The notes beneath the pieces are model-generated. The model did not search any database, was not told where the DNA came from, and saw nothing but the letters and a program-made list of their open reading frames with translations. This document shows, piece by piece, positions 1 to 9,817 of a DNA stretch of 64,000 nt (within the stretch, counting starts at the first letter, position 1; each line of letters opens with the position of its first letter). The position numbers were made by a program, and so were the translations under genes. Origin of the DNA: Novosphingobium lindaniclasticum LE124 (GTDB lineage Bacteria; Pseudomonadota; Alphaproteobacteria; Sphingomonadales; Sphingomonadaceae); contig NZ_ATHL01000028.1 of NCBI RefSeq assembly GCF_000445125.1, positions 1-64,000 of the forward strand. Direction: 5' to 3'.

Positions 1-2041
1 CGGGGGGCGGATCTGCCGCGTCGGGTTCGGGCGCGGGTGAGGCGGCGTCGCGGACGATCGGCTGCGAAGGAGGCTGAGCGCCGTCCGTGCCGTCGAGCTT
101 GCGGCTTTCCTCCTCCGCCGAGACGGCGGGCGCGCCGACGCCGTATTGCGCGGAGTAGGCCCTGAAACGCGTGTCGAGACGTTCCTTCGGTGTTCCGCCC
201 CATTTCTTCTCAAGTTCGATCAGGGCGTCCATGCCCTTCTGCTTGTCGAAGATATAGGTCAGGACATCGCGCGCGATGGGATAGGCCGCGCCGGAACCGC
301 CGCCGTGCTCGACGACGACCGAGCAGGCATAGCGCGGGTTTTCGGTCGGCGCGAAGCAGATGAAATGGCCATGATCGCGGTGCTTCCAAAGCCCGCCCTT
401 GCCACTGCCGACATTGAGGCCGACCACTTGCGCGGTGCCGGTCTTTCCCGCCAGCTTGATATCGGGAAACGGCAGGCGCGAATGCGGCGCGGAGCCGGGG
501 CCGTTCGACACGTCGGACATGGCCTGGCGGACGTAGGCCAGGTGCTCGGCCGGGATCCCCAGAGAAGGGGCGACATCATGTTCGTGCCCGTGGATCAGGC
601 GCGGCATGATTACGCGGCCGCTGGCGATTCGCGAGGCCTGGATGGCCTGTTGCAGCGGGTTGACCAGGAAGTAGCCCTGGCCGATCGTGGCGTTGACGGT
701 GTCGAAAGTCTGCCATTCCTTGCCGTACTTCTTCAGCTTCCACGCCGGATTGGGTACGGTGCCGTAGGACTGGCCGGAGACCGGCAGAGGGAAGTCGTGC
801 CCCAGTCCGAGGCGGCCCGCCATGGCGGCGATCGGGTCCATACCGATGCGCTGGGCGAAGTGATAGAAATAGACGTCGCAGCTCTGGTAGATGCCCTTGG
901 CCATGTTGACCGAGCCGTGACCGCGCCGATTCCAGCAGTGGAACACACGGTTGCCGACCCGCAGGCCGCCGCCGCAAAATACCGATTCGTTCGGGTCCAG
1001 CCCGGCTTCCATGAAGGAGAGCGCCACCATCGGCTTGACCGTGGATCCTGGCGGGTAGAGCCCGCGCAGGACCTTGTTGCGCAGTGGCACATGGTCGTCA
1101 TCCGAGAGCATCTTCCATTCGAGACGACCGATGCCGTCCGAAAAGCTGTTCGGATCGAAGCTGGGCATCGAGCACATCGCCAGGATGTCGCCCGTCTGGC
1201 AGTCCATCACCACGACGGCGGCCGATTCCGGGCCGATGCGGCGGGAGGCGTATTCCTGGATGCCGGCGTCGATGGTCAGCTTCAGCGTCTTGCCGGGCAC
1301 GTCCTCGCGCGTGTCGAGATCGCGAACGATACGGCCCGAAGCGGTAACTTCGACCCGGCGTGCACCGGGTTTGCCGCGCAAGTCCTTCTCGTAGAACTTT
1401 TCCAGTGCATCCTTGCCGACCTTGTAGCCCGGCGTAATCAGCACGGGATCGCGGTCCTTCTCGTACTCTTCCGCCGACGCCGGGCCGACATAGCCGATCA
1501 AGTGGCCGACCGAGGGGCCGAGGGGATAGTAGCGCGAGAAACCGCGCTGGGTGACCACGCCGGGGAGGTCCGGCAGGCGGACGCTGACAGCGGCGAAAGT
1601 GTCCCAGTCCAGACCGCTGGCCACTTCCACGGGGGCGAAGCGGCGGGCGCGCTCCAGCTTGTCTTCCAGATCCTGCATCGCGATCGGCGAGAGGCTGAGC
1701 AGCTTGCCCAGAGTCTGGATGGTATGGGCCGGATCCTGAACGCGCTCCGGGATCAGGTCCACTCGGAAGTCTGCCCGATTCGAGGCGAGAGGGGTTCCGT
1801 TGCGGTCCATGATCCAGCCGCGACGCGGCGGGATCAGCGAAAGGTTGACGCGATTGCTTTCCGCCTGAAGCTCGTACTTGGCGTTCTGCGCGATCGAAAG
1901 GTATCCGAGACGCGCCGCGAGAAGAACTCCGACGCCGCCTTGGATCGATCCCACCACAATGCTGCGGCGATCGAAACTGTTGCGAAGCGTACCCGCGCTG
2001 ACATGGCGCTGCGGGAAGAAACGCTTGAAGCTGATCTTCAT
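1..2041 (-). CDS. mrdA: penicillin-binding protein 2 (elongasome transpeptidase), partial at left edge
   Basis: Periplasmic DD-transpeptidase that crosslinks peptidoglycan during cell elongation with MreB/MreC/MreD. At least 680 codons are open from the ATG at 2041 to the window edge without a stop. One N-terminal membrane segment lies near residues 27-50. The three catalytic motifs of class B PBPs are all present: STVK with the nucleophile at about Ser333, SCD at about Ser387, and KTG at about Lys533, followed by TAQV. The ATG overlaps the mreD stop (ATGA), so the two are translationally coupled. The tail beyond residue 630 is rich in Pro, Ala and Asp and is longer than E. coli PBP2 (633 aa); low-complexity tails are plausible in this group. 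The usual partner rodA probably lies past the edge (inference). Confidence 0.95.
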   Translation of the reverse strand, partial: MKISFKRFFPQRHVSAGTLRNSFDRRSIVVGSIQGGVGVLLAARLGYLSIAQNAKYELQAESNRVNLSLIPPRRGWIMDRNGTPLASNRADFRVDLIPERVQDPAHTIQTLGKLLSLSPIAMQDLEDKLERARRFAPVEVASGLDWDTFAAVSVRLPDLPGVVTQRGFSRYYPLGPSVGHLIGYVGPASAEEYEKDRDPVLITPGYKVGKDALEKFYEKDLRGKPGARRVEVTASGRIVRDLDTREDVPGKTLKLTIDAGIQEYASRRIGPESAAVVVMDCQTGDILAMCSMPSFDPNSFSDGIGRLEWKMLSDDDHVPLRNKVLRGLYPPGSTVKPMVALSFMEAGLDPNESVFCGGGLRVGNRVFHCWNRRGHGSVNMAKGIYQSCDVYFYHFAQRIGMDPIAAMAGRLGLGHDFPLPVSGQSYGTVPNPAWKLKKYGKEWQTFDTVNATIGQGYFLVNPLQQAIQASRIASGRVIMPRLIHGHEHDVAPSLGIPAEHLAYVRQAMSDVSNGPGSAPHSRLPFPDIKLAGKTGTAQVVGLNVGSGKGGLWKHRDHGHFICFAPTENPRYACSVVVEHGGGSGAAYPIARDVLTYIFDKQKGMDALIELEKKWGGTPKERLDTRFRAYSAQYGVGAPAVSAEEESRKLDGTDGAQPPSQPIVRDAASPAPEPDAADPPP

Positions 2042-2586
2042 CGCAGGACGACGATCGGCGCGAGCCGAATCCGATCGAACATGGCGACGACACGACCGAC
2101 AAGCGGATAGGAAAGCACTGAGATAACGACCTGCGGCACGATGACACGGAGTGGGGACGACGCACCCGCTATGTTGGCGAGAGCGAGGCAAAGAACGATA
2201 TAGGCGACGATCAGGCCCATCGCCATGAGCCATTCGGTCACGAAGTTGCGCCAGGGGAGGCGCAACTCGACGATCTCCAGCACGATCGCGGTGATCGACC
2301 AGAGCAGGACCGCACAGCCGAAGGGTTGGCCGGAGAACAGGTCGTCGAACAGGCCGAGCGGCAAGCCGGCCCAGATCGGCAAAAGACCGGGACGAAGCTG
2401 CCGCCAGCCGAGATAGAGCAGAAAGCCGAGCGGCGGCATGACCGGCGCCGAGGCGATCAGGAACCAGCCTGGCACCAGCGACGCCAGCATGATCGTCAGC
2501 CAGGGAAACGACCGCGCCACGATCCGCGACGGTGCGTGATTGATGCGTTGCCCCGACACGGAGCGGGAGGCGGGACGCTGGAACAT
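2038..2586 (-). CDS. mreD: rod shape-determining protein MreD
   Basis: Small inner-membrane protein of the elongasome that links MreC to the peptidoglycan machinery. The 182-residue product is mostly hydrophobic, with about five predicted membrane segments after a basic N-terminal stretch. MreD is poorly conserved in sequence; the call rests on size, hydrophobicity, a typical LPLGLFDDLFSGQPFG segment and position between mreC and mrdA. Its ATG overlaps the mreC stop by one base and its stop overlaps the mrdA start, so mreC-mreD-mrdA form one translationally coupled unit. Confidence 0.92.
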   Translation of the reverse strand: MFQRPASRSVSGQRINHAPSRIVARSFPWLTIMLASLVPGWFLIASAPVMPPLGFLLYLGWRQLRPGLLPIWAGLPLGLFDDLFSGQPFGCAVLLWSITAIVLEIVELRLPWRNFVTEWLMAMGLIVAYIVLCLALANIAGASSPLRVIVPQVVISVLSYPLVGRVVAMFDRIRLAPIVVLR

Positions 2587-3473
2587 CAGCGTTTCTTGAC
2601 CGCCGCGTCGCTCGCGGGCGGCGGCGGCGGGGGAGGGGCCCAGCTTTTTTCGACCATGACGTAGTCGGTGTCCGAAGGATTGCTGAGCACGCGGGCGATG
2701 GCGCCATCGCGGATCAGATCGGTGACGATGGCCATCGGCGTCCCCGGACGGTACAGGCCGCCGGAGCCGGAGGTCACCAGGACATCCCCCTTGCGCAGGG
2801 GGTTGATGCCAAGGTTGATCAGGCGGATCCGTAAGGTGCCATCGCCGTTTCCTTGCGCGAAAGCGGCGACGCCGTCGGTGGCCCGGCGCACCGGAACGAC
2901 ACTTTCGCTGTCCGTCACGAGCAGCACGCGCGCACTGGACGAGCCCACTTCGAGAACCCGGCCGACCAGGCCCATCTGCGAACGGATCGGCATCCCCGGC
3001 GCGACCCCGCGGTCGCGCCCGGCGCCGAGAACGGCGTAACGCCGCGTGCTGGCACTGGTCGAGGCGGTGAGGCGGGCATAGGCGACCGCTCCGCCGGCTT
3101 CTTCCGACAGGCCCATGAGGCTCTTGAGCCGCTTGTTTTCCGCCATTGTCGCACGCGCCTCCACGAGCCGGACCTTGGCTTCCGCCAGTTCCCGCTGGAT
3201 GCGCGCGTGTTCGCTTCCAGAATGGAAGAAACCGGAAATGTCGGCCCAGGCATCGCGTCCGAGATCTCGGCTGCCTGCTGCGGCTTGAGCGGCGGGTTCG
3301 GTCGCGTCATCAGCCAGGCCGCGCAGCGCGGAGAAGAATCCGGGGTTCACGAGCGAGATCACCACGAGCGCCAGCCCGACCGCAGCGCCGAGGACGCCTG
3401 CGGTATAGCTGAGGAACGTCGTGTATTGCGCTCGGCGCGAATAGCTGGAGCGCCTGTTTGCGGGCGGCGCCAT
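2586..3473 (-). CDS. mreC: rod shape-determining protein MreC
   Basis: Bitopic elongasome scaffold that activates PBP2. The 295-residue protein has a short basic cytoplasmic N-terminus, one membrane segment near residues 20-42, a coiled-coil stretch at about 90-120, and a periplasmic beta-domain with the family segment GMPIRSQMGLVGRV followed by ARVLLVTD. The C-terminus ends in a proline run and a lysine-rich tail. It follows mreB after a 136-base gap with possible hairpin terminators, and overlaps mreD by one base. Confidence 0.94.
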   Translation of the reverse strand: MAPPANRRSSYSRRAQYTTFLSYTAGVLGAAVGLALVVISLVNPGFFSALRGLADDATEPAAQAAAGSRDLGRDAWADISGFFHSGSEHARIQRELAEAKVRLVEARATMAENKRLKSLMGLSEEAGGAVAYARLTASTSASTRRYAVLGAGRDRGVAPGMPIRSQMGLVGRVLEVGSSSARVLLVTDSESVVPVRRATDGVAAFAQGNGDGTLRIRLINLGINPLRKGDVLVTSGSGGLYRPGTPMAIVTDLIRDGAIARVLSNPSDTDYVMVEKSWAPPPPPPPASDAAVKKR

Positions 3474-3540
3474 GCGCCATGCACTCCTTCGTAGTGGCGG
3501 CGCGATGGTCGGCCCGATGGTCGACCTGCCGCTCGAACGT

Positions 3541-3601
3541 CAAAATAGCGGCGTCGATACGCCGTGCAGTGCGGGAGCGACCGGCCTTCGGCGATCGCTC
3601 C
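3541..3601 (-). terminator. hairpins between mreB and mreC (possible attenuator)
   Basis: Two consecutive hairpins lie downstream of the mreB stop on the minus strand. The first pairs TCGCTCC (3595-3601) with GGAGCGA (3574-3580). The second pairs CGGCGT with ACGCCG (3549-3564) and is followed on the transcript by CTATTTTG. This resembles a weak intrinsic terminator that would leave mreB more abundant than mreCD-mrdA. Function is inferred. Confidence 0.45.
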
Positions 3602-3609
3602 TGCAAATA

Positions 3610-4950
<1,341 letters not shown>

Positions 4951-6783
4951 ATGCCCACGATCCGCCGCCTCCCCGAACACCTCGTCAACCGCATCGCGGC
5001 AGGTGAAGTGGTGGAGCGGCCGGCTTCCGCACTGAAGGAACTCGTCGAGAACGCCGTCGATGCGGGCGCCACCCAAGTGACCGTGCGCCTGGCCTCGGGC
5101 GGGCTCGACCTTATCGAGGTGACAGACGACGGCTGCGGTATGGTGCCCGAACAGATCGCTCTGGCGCTGGAACGTCATGCCACGTCGAAGCTGCCGGACG
5201 AGCATATCGAACTGGTTTCGTCCCTGGGTTTTCGCGGGGAAGCCTTGCCCTCGATCGGCTCGGTGGCGCGACTGACGATCGAGAGCAGGCCGCACGATTC
5301 CGCCGAAGGATGGAAGCGTGTCGTCGATCACGGCGTCATCGCCGCCGATGCGCCCGCCGCGCTTCCGCCCGGAACCCGCGTCCGGGTGGAGGATCTTTTC
5401 GGCAAAGTGCCGGCCCGTCGCAAGTTCCTGCGTTCCGCGCGATCCGAATATGCCGCGTGCCAGGACGTGGTTCGCCGTCTGGCCATGGCAAGGCCGGACA
5501 TAGGTTTCGTGCTGGAGCACGACGCCCGCCGGGTCATCGCCGTACAGCCCCGCGAGGAACTGGCGTCCCGGGTCGCGCGTCTCGTGGCGCGCGAGCTCGC
5601 CGAGGACGGTGTGCTGATCGAGGCCGAGCGGGGCACCGCGCGTCTCACCGGGGTGGCAGGGCTTCCTACGTACAATCGCGGGGTTGCCGATCACCAATAC
5701 CTGTTTGTGAACGGCCGGCCTGTGAAGGACCGCTTGTTGGTCGGCGCAGTGCGCGGGGCCTATTCCGACATGCTGGCGCGCGACCGCCACGCGGTATTGG
5801 CCCTGTTTCTCGAACTTCCTCCCGAGGAAGTCGACGTCAATGTCCACCCGGCTAAGACCGAGGTGCGGTTCCGCGACCCCTCGTTCATTCGCGGCTTCCT
5901 GGTGGGCGCCCTGCGCCATGCTCTGGAGTCGTCCGGGCAAAGGAGCGCGCAGCCGGCTGCCGCAGCGGCCATGGGCATGTGGCAGGTCGAGCCGGTCGTG
6001 CCCGCGCCTGAGCCGGCACCTGCCTTGGGGTCGCTGTTCGCCCGCGAGTATTCCGCCGGCTCGCGCGGAGATTATCGCTCCATTTCGCAGGCCAGGGTGT
6101 CGGAAGCGGGCGCTGTCTGGCGATCTTATGAGGAAGAGGTCATGGCGCAGCCTTCCGGGCGCGCCGAAGCTGTGTCCGAAGAGGCGGACGAAGCGCTGCA
6201 ATATCCCCTCGGCGTTGCGCGTGGGCAAGTGGCGGGGACCTACATCGTTGCCGAAGCGCAGGACGGCCTTGTCATCGTCGATCAGCACGCCGCGCACGAA
6301 CGCCTTGTCCTGGAACGTCTCAAGGCCGGCGGCGCTGAGGGCGCGATGACGCGATCGCAGGCGCTGCTGCTGCCGGAAGTCGTTGAACTGGAGGAAGCGG
6401 CCTGCGACGCTCTGGAAGAAAAATCCGGCGATCTCGCGAAGTTCGGTCTGACGCTCGAAAGGTTCGGTCCAGGCGCCATGCTGGTCCGTGCGATACCGTC
6501 CGTTCTCGGCAAGTCGGATGTCCATGCCCTGGTGCGAGACATTGCCGACGATCTTGCGAAAAACGGCGACGCGCTGCTGCTGGGCGAAAAGCTCGACCTC
6601 GTACTGGCGACGATGGCTTGCCACGGCTCGGTTCGTGCTGGCCGCTCGCTTTCGGTGGCGGAAATGAACGCGCTTTTGCGTGAAATGGAGCGCACACCGC
6701 GATCCGGCCAATGCAACCATGGGCGCCCCACATGGGTTAAACTGGCTCATAACGACATCGAGAAACTGTTCGGACGAAAATGA
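4951..6783 (+). CDS. mutL: DNA mismatch repair protein MutL
   Basis: GHKL ATPase that couples MutS mismatch recognition to strand removal. The 610-residue protein has the N-terminal ATPase motifs IAAGEVVERPASALKELVENAVDAG and DDGCGM, then GFRGEALPSI and the VNGRPVKD segment, a Pro/Ala-rich linker near 330-400, and a C-terminal dimerisation domain. The C-terminal domain contains DQHAAHERLVLE, matching the metal-binding DQHA(X)2E(X)4E motif of MutL proteins with intrinsic nicking endonuclease; this fits a lineage lacking MutH. The start at 4951 (MPTIRRLPEH) replaces a longer frame with an atypical 45-residue extension. The stop overlaps the next gene. Confidence 0.97.
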   Translation: MPTIRRLPEHLVNRIAAGEVVERPASALKELVENAVDAGATQVTVRLASGGLDLIEVTDDGCGMVPEQIALALERHATSKLPDEHIELVSSLGFRGEALPSIGSVARLTIESRPHDSAEGWKRVVDHGVIAADAPAALPPGTRVRVEDLFGKVPARRKFLRSARSEYAACQDVVRRLAMARPDIGFVLEHDARRVIAVQPREELASRVARLVARELAEDGVLIEAERGTARLTGVAGLPTYNRGVADHQYLFVNGRPVKDRLLVGAVRGAYSDMLARDRHAVLALFLELPPEEVDVNVHPAKTEVRFRDPSFIRGFLVGALRHALESSGQRSAQPAAAAAMGMWQVEPVVPAPEPAPALGSLFAREYSAGSRGDYRSISQARVSEAGAVWRSYEEEVMAQPSGRAEAVSEEADEALQYPLGVARGQVAGTYIVAEAQDGLVIVDQHAAHERLVLERLKAGGAEGAMTRSQALLLPEVVELEEAACDALEEKSGDLAKFGLTLERFGPGAMLVRAIPSVLGKSDVHALVRDIADDLAKNGDALLLGEKLDLVLATMACHGSVRAGRSLSVAEMNALLREMERTPRSGQCNHGRPTWVKLAHNDIEKLFGRK

Positions 6784-7274
6784 TGGAAAAACCGTTCCTT
6801 GCTTTGGCTCCTTTCCTCTTGATCTCAGCATGTGGTCGGGAGGACACCCGAAGCAAGGCAGCGGAAGACGCGCATGACATCGCCATGGTAGAGCGGATGA
6901 GCAAGGAGCCGTTCAAACCCATCCTCCCCCGTCCCATCGGTAAGGTGGACATCGCGCGCTACGGCCTCGACAAGCCCGGCTGCAGCTTCCGCAAGCCGGG
7001 CAGTGAGGATCCGATCTTCATCGCCAATGCCGAAGAGGGCTTCATGCGGATCGGCGGCGACCTCAAGCGCTACGCCGCCAAAACGGAAAGCGCGCAGTTA
7101 CCCGGAAATGCGCGCTCCACTTACGTCGGCCTCGCGAGCTGGGTCGATCTCGTCAGCCTGCCGGACGACAAGGGCGGGTCGGATACGGCGCACTGGCCGG
7201 CCAAGCTGATCCTTCACGATGCTCAGGACCGCGTTGCCTTCATGTCCGAAGGCCAGGTACAATGCCGATCCTAA
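6780..7274 (+). CDS. hypothetical small lipoprotein
   Basis: A 164-residue protein I do not recognise. The N-terminus MMEKPFLALAPFLLISACG is a lipoprotein signal with a good lipobox (I-S-A-C), so it is probably anchored in the envelope. The mature part has two further cysteines, one in GCSFRKPG and one three residues from the end (QCRS), which could form a disulfide. The start ATGATG overlaps the mutL stop, so translation is probably coupled to mutL although no functional link is evident. It converges with the phosphodiesterase gene, whose stop is only 10 bases away. Confidence 0.75.
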   Translation: MMEKPFLALAPFLLISACGREDTRSKAAEDAHDIAMVERMSKEPFKPILPRPIGKVDIARYGLDKPGCSFRKPGSEDPIFIANAEEGFMRIGGDLKRYAAKTESAQLPGNARSTYVGLASWVDLVSLPDDKGGSDTAHWPAKLILHDAQDRVAFMSEGQVQCRS

Positions 7275-7284
7275 GCTATCGACA

Positions 7285-8547
7285 TTAACGCTTTGTTTTA
7301 AGAACTTTTAAGAAGGTCTTGTCACTGCCGTCCCCGTCGGATGCAGGGGCGAGCCCCAGCAGGTCACGCAGGAGCGGAGCGACATCCACGTTGTCGAATG
7401 GGGAGAGCTTCGCGTTGCGGGCGAATGCAGGGCCGTTGGCGACGAACAGGGCCGCCATTTCCGGTGCGGCATTGTCGTAGCCATGGGTTCCGCCGCTCGA
7501 TGGCTTTTCGGGCATTCGGGCCGCGATCTGCCAGCCTACCTCGGCAAGGCAGAAGAACGGCGGGATCCGCGCGTTGCTTCCATAATGCAGGCGTGCCGGA
7601 ATTTCCTGCTTGCGCCAGCACTGCATGTGGTCGTGGGGCTTGAGCAGCGCGGCGGCGAGCGCTTCCTGGTTTCCCGCAGTGGGCGTAAGCCCGGCAAACG
7701 GGCCGCTGTCGCCGAGCGTATACAGCGAAGGATCGGCAACCCCGTCCAGCGGGATCGTTCTCTCGCTCGTTACCGCGGCCATGCCATGATCGGCCACGAC
7801 GATGAGATTGGCAGGCTGGTCTAGCTCTCGCAAGCCATCCACGAGCATGCCGATGTTGCCGTCCACCTCCTGGATTGCCGCATTCGTGCGAGCATCGTCC
7901 GGGCCATGGCGGTGACCTGCGGTGTCGACTTGATCGAAATAGAGCGTCACCAGCCTTGGGCGGATGGCGGCGGGGCGGCGCAGCCAGTCCAGCACCGCAT
8001 TGACGCGCTGGACCGGTGAAACGGCGCCGTTGAACTGCTGCCAGTCGCTCGGCCGAATGCCTCCGGTGACGGATTTCCAAGGACCGCTGGCCATGGTGCC
8101 GCCCCAGGCGACATTCGAGCCGGGCCAGAACATGGTCGCGGTGCGGATGCCGCTTTTCTCCGCCGTGACCCAGATCGGCTCTGCTTCGTCCCACCAATAG
8201 GGCTCGTCGCTGGCCATGGTGAACTTTTCGCCGGGGTGGGCGGGATCCTCGAAGCCATTCGACACGATACCGTTGCGGTCGGGAACCTTTCCGGTGACGA
8301 TCGCCCAGTGATTGGGGAAGGTCTTGCTGGGGAACGAAGGGCGCATCGGTGCGCTGATCCCGCCCGCCGCGAGGGCCGAGAGATTGGGCGTGATCCCGCG
8401 CTCGAGGTAGTCGGCACGGAAGCCGTCGATCGAGACCAGGATCACGACTGGCGGGCCGTCGTTCTTCGCAGCGTTCTTGGCGGGCTGGGCGGTTGCGGGG
8501 CTGACAAGCAGGGCGAACAGGCCGAGCAGGGGGAGGAGAAACTTCAT
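7285..8547 (-). CDS. alkaline phosphatase family / nucleotide pyrophosphatase-phosphodiesterase
   Basis: Exported phosphodiesterase of the NPP branch of the alkaline phosphatase superfamily, hydrolysing phosphodiester or pyrophosphate bonds with two zinc ions. The 420-residue protein starts with a Sec signal (MKFLLPLLGLFALLVSPATAQ). Metal and catalytic residues are visible in order: SIDGFRADYL, PSFPSKTFPNHW with the Thr nucleophile, DQVDTAGHRHGPD, ADHGM and GGTHGYDN. The ATG at 8547 was preferred over a longer frame because it begins the signal peptide and has AGAGG upstream. The physiological substrate cannot be read from the sequence. Confidence 0.9.
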   Translation of the reverse strand: MKFLLPLLGLFALLVSPATAQPAKNAAKNDGPPVVILVSIDGFRADYLERGITPNLSALAAGGISAPMRPSFPSKTFPNHWAIVTGKVPDRNGIVSNGFEDPAHPGEKFTMASDEPYWWDEAEPIWVTAEKSGIRTATMFWPGSNVAWGGTMASGPWKSVTGGIRPSDWQQFNGAVSPVQRVNAVLDWLRRPAAIRPRLVTLYFDQVDTAGHRHGPDDARTNAAIQEVDGNIGMLVDGLRELDQPANLIVVADHGMAAVTSERTIPLDGVADPSLYTLGDSGPFAGLTPTAGNQEALAAALLKPHDHMQCWRKQEIPARLHYGSNARIPPFFCLAEVGWQIAARMPEKPSSGGTHGYDNAAPEMAALFVANGPAFARNAKLSPFDNVDVAPLLRDLLGLAPASDGDGSDKTFLKVLKTKR

Positions 8548-8590
8548 GCCGGCGCCTCTAGTCCCGCAATGATGACAGGTCGATGGCGCC

Positions 8591-9340
8591 CTACAACATT
8601 CGCGCCAGCATCCAGAGCGCCATGGCAACCATGAACAGGTTCTCGGTAAGGGAGACGAAGCCGAGCGGAACCGCCCCCGTGCCGCCAACGCAGGCGCATT
8701 TCAATTCGCGCTTCTGAATATAGACGGCGTAGAAGACAGAAACTGCACCTATGCCGCCGATCGCCAGTCCGATCGGGATCGACAGCCAAGGCAGGGCATG
8801 CGCCGTCATCAGCGCACCCGCCGACCATTCCAGAACCGGATAAGCGTAGGCATAGGGCACGAGGCGCTTGGCCAGAAGATCGTAGCCCAGGAACATCGTC
8901 GAGAATTGCTCGATATCCTGCAGCTTCAACATGGCGAGCAGCATCATCGTCATCGAGACGAACCATTCCGCACTGCGAAGTGTGAAAGGCGTCCCGAAAG
9001 CCGCCCAGCTCGCCGCCAGAGCAAGTCCGAGCCCGGTCGCGAAGACGGCGAGTACCGGGCGATAGCTTGTCGCCTTGGGGTCGTGGATCTTCAGCCCGAA
9101 ATGGCTCCGCAAGTCGGAGTAGCCGCCGATCCGCTTGCCGTCGATGAACGTCTGCGGCGTCGTCGCCACGCCGTGCTGCGCCTTGAAGGCATCGACTTGT
9201 TCCCGCGTCGTCAGCCAGTGGTCCTCGACCGCGTAGCCCAGTTTCCTGAGCAGGTGTCTCGACTTGATGCCCCAAGGGCAGGCGTGTTTCTCCATGACCA
9301 TGCGGTGGAGTACGGCGGTGCGGGCTGGCGTCTGTGTCAT
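8591..9340 (-). CDS. glutaredoxin-MauE fusion membrane protein
   Basis: A 249-residue two-domain redox protein. Residues about 15-80 are glutaredoxin-like, with a single-cysteine motif HACPWG in place of CPYC, the cis-proline segment TTPQTFIDG and GGYSDL. The rest is a four-helix MauE/DoxX-type membrane domain ending in KCACVGG, a possible second thiol site, then a last helix. MauE-like proteins are thought to pass electrons to periplasmic disulfide enzymes. I chose the ATG at 9340 because the mer-type promoter (9348-9379) lies immediately upstream; a longer start at 9379 would sit inside the promoter. The transcript would then be nearly leaderless. It is divergent from the MerR regulator that presumably controls it. 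Substrate and partner are unknown. Confidence 0.8.
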   Translation of the reverse strand: MTQTPARTAVLHRMVMEKHACPWGIKSRHLLRKLGYAVEDHWLTTREQVDAFKAQHGVATTPQTFIDGKRIGGYSDLRSHFGLKIHDPKATSYRPVLAVFATGLGLALAASWAAFGTPFTLRSAEWFVSMTMMLLAMLKLQDIEQFSTMFLGYDLLAKRLVPYAYAYPVLEWSAGALMTAHALPWLSIPIGLAIGGIGAVSVFYAVYIQKRELKCACVGGTGAVPLGFVSLTENLFMVAMALWMLARML

Positions 9341-9347
9341 AGGCAGG

Positions 9348-9379
9348 GTTATACGTTCCGTACCATGGTACGGAGTCAA
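9348..9379 (-). promoter_or_regulatory. mer-type promoter/operator shared by merR and glutaredoxin-MauE gene
   Basis: Read on the minus strand this is a -35 box TTGACT (9379-9374), a perfect 16-base palindrome CCGTACCATGGTACGG (9358-9373), and a -10 box TATAAC (9353-9348). The -35/-10 spacing is 20 bases, the overlong spacing that MerR-family activators correct by twisting DNA. TTGACTCCGTAC...GTACGGAA closely resembles the known mer operators. The GGAG ribosome site of merR (9372-9375) overlaps the palindrome edge, so bound regulator may also repress its own gene. Confidence 0.85.
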
Positions 9380-9381
9380 GC

Positions 9382-9798
9382 ATGGCCCTGACGATTTCGG
9401 AACTTGCGCGTTCGAGCGGCGTGGGTGTGGAAACGGTGCGTTTCTATCAGCGCAAAGGCCTGCTGTTCGATCCTCGCCCGGCAGCGACCGGCGGCGCGAG
9501 AGGACAGCGCCATTACGGTGAGGGTGACGTGAAGCGGTTGCGCTTCATCCGCTCGGCCAAGGCGGCGGGCTTCATCCTCGATGAGATTGCCGAACTTATC
9601 AGCCTCGACCACACCGGAGATCGTCCGCGAGCAAGGGAGATGGCGCGCTTGCGCCTCTTGGCGCTGGATAGGGAGATCGCCCAATTGGAAACGGCCCGCC
9701 GGTCGTTGCGCCGGCTTGCCCGCGAGTGCGCGGGATCCGATGAGGGGCCGTGCCCGATCCTGGAATCGTTCGAGGATGCTTCGTCGTCCCGGACCTGA
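9382..9798 (+). CDS. MerR family regulator, CueR-like cysteine spacing
   Basis: A 138-residue MerR-type activator: winged helix-turn-helix (ISELARSSGVGVETVRFYQRKGL), then a long dimerisation helix and a C-terminal metal loop. The loop has Cys116 and Cys124 with seven residues between (followed by PILESF), the same spacing as the CueR copper sensor. MerR's third cysteine, at the start of the dimer helix, is absent (about Arg81). So a monovalent metal or a thiol/redox signal is more likely than Hg(II) (inference). The last codons and the stop lie inside a palindromic repeat at 9781-9811. It is divergent from the glutaredoxin-MauE gene over a shared operator. Confidence 0.88.
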   Translation: MALTISELARSSGVGVETVRFYQRKGLLFDPRPAATGGARGQRHYGEGDVKRLRFIRSAKAAGFILDEIAELISLDHTGDRPRAREMARLRLLALDREIAQLETARRSLRRLARECAGSDEGPCPILESFEDASSSRT

Positions 9799-9811
9799 TC
9801 CGGGACGACGA
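9781..9811. repeat. REP-like palindrome, copy 1 (between convergent merR and ychF)
   Basis: Perfect inverted repeat with 13-base arms, TCGTCGTCCCGGA and TCCGGGACGACGA, and a 5-base loop. The merR stop TGA (9796-9798) lies in the loop, and the arm encodes the last residues SSSRT. The ychF stop is 7 bases away on the other strand. The core is shared with the repeat at 53444-53480. It probably acts as a bidirectional terminator or REP element. Confidence 0.85.
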
Positions 9812-9817
9812 TATGGA

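Noticed and set aside
146..2110. Long plus-strand open frame of 654 codons opposite mrdA
   Set aside because: Antisense shadow of a high-GC gene; the minus frame has all PBP2 motifs and the plus frame has no recognisable family and an Arg/Ala/Asp-rich composition.
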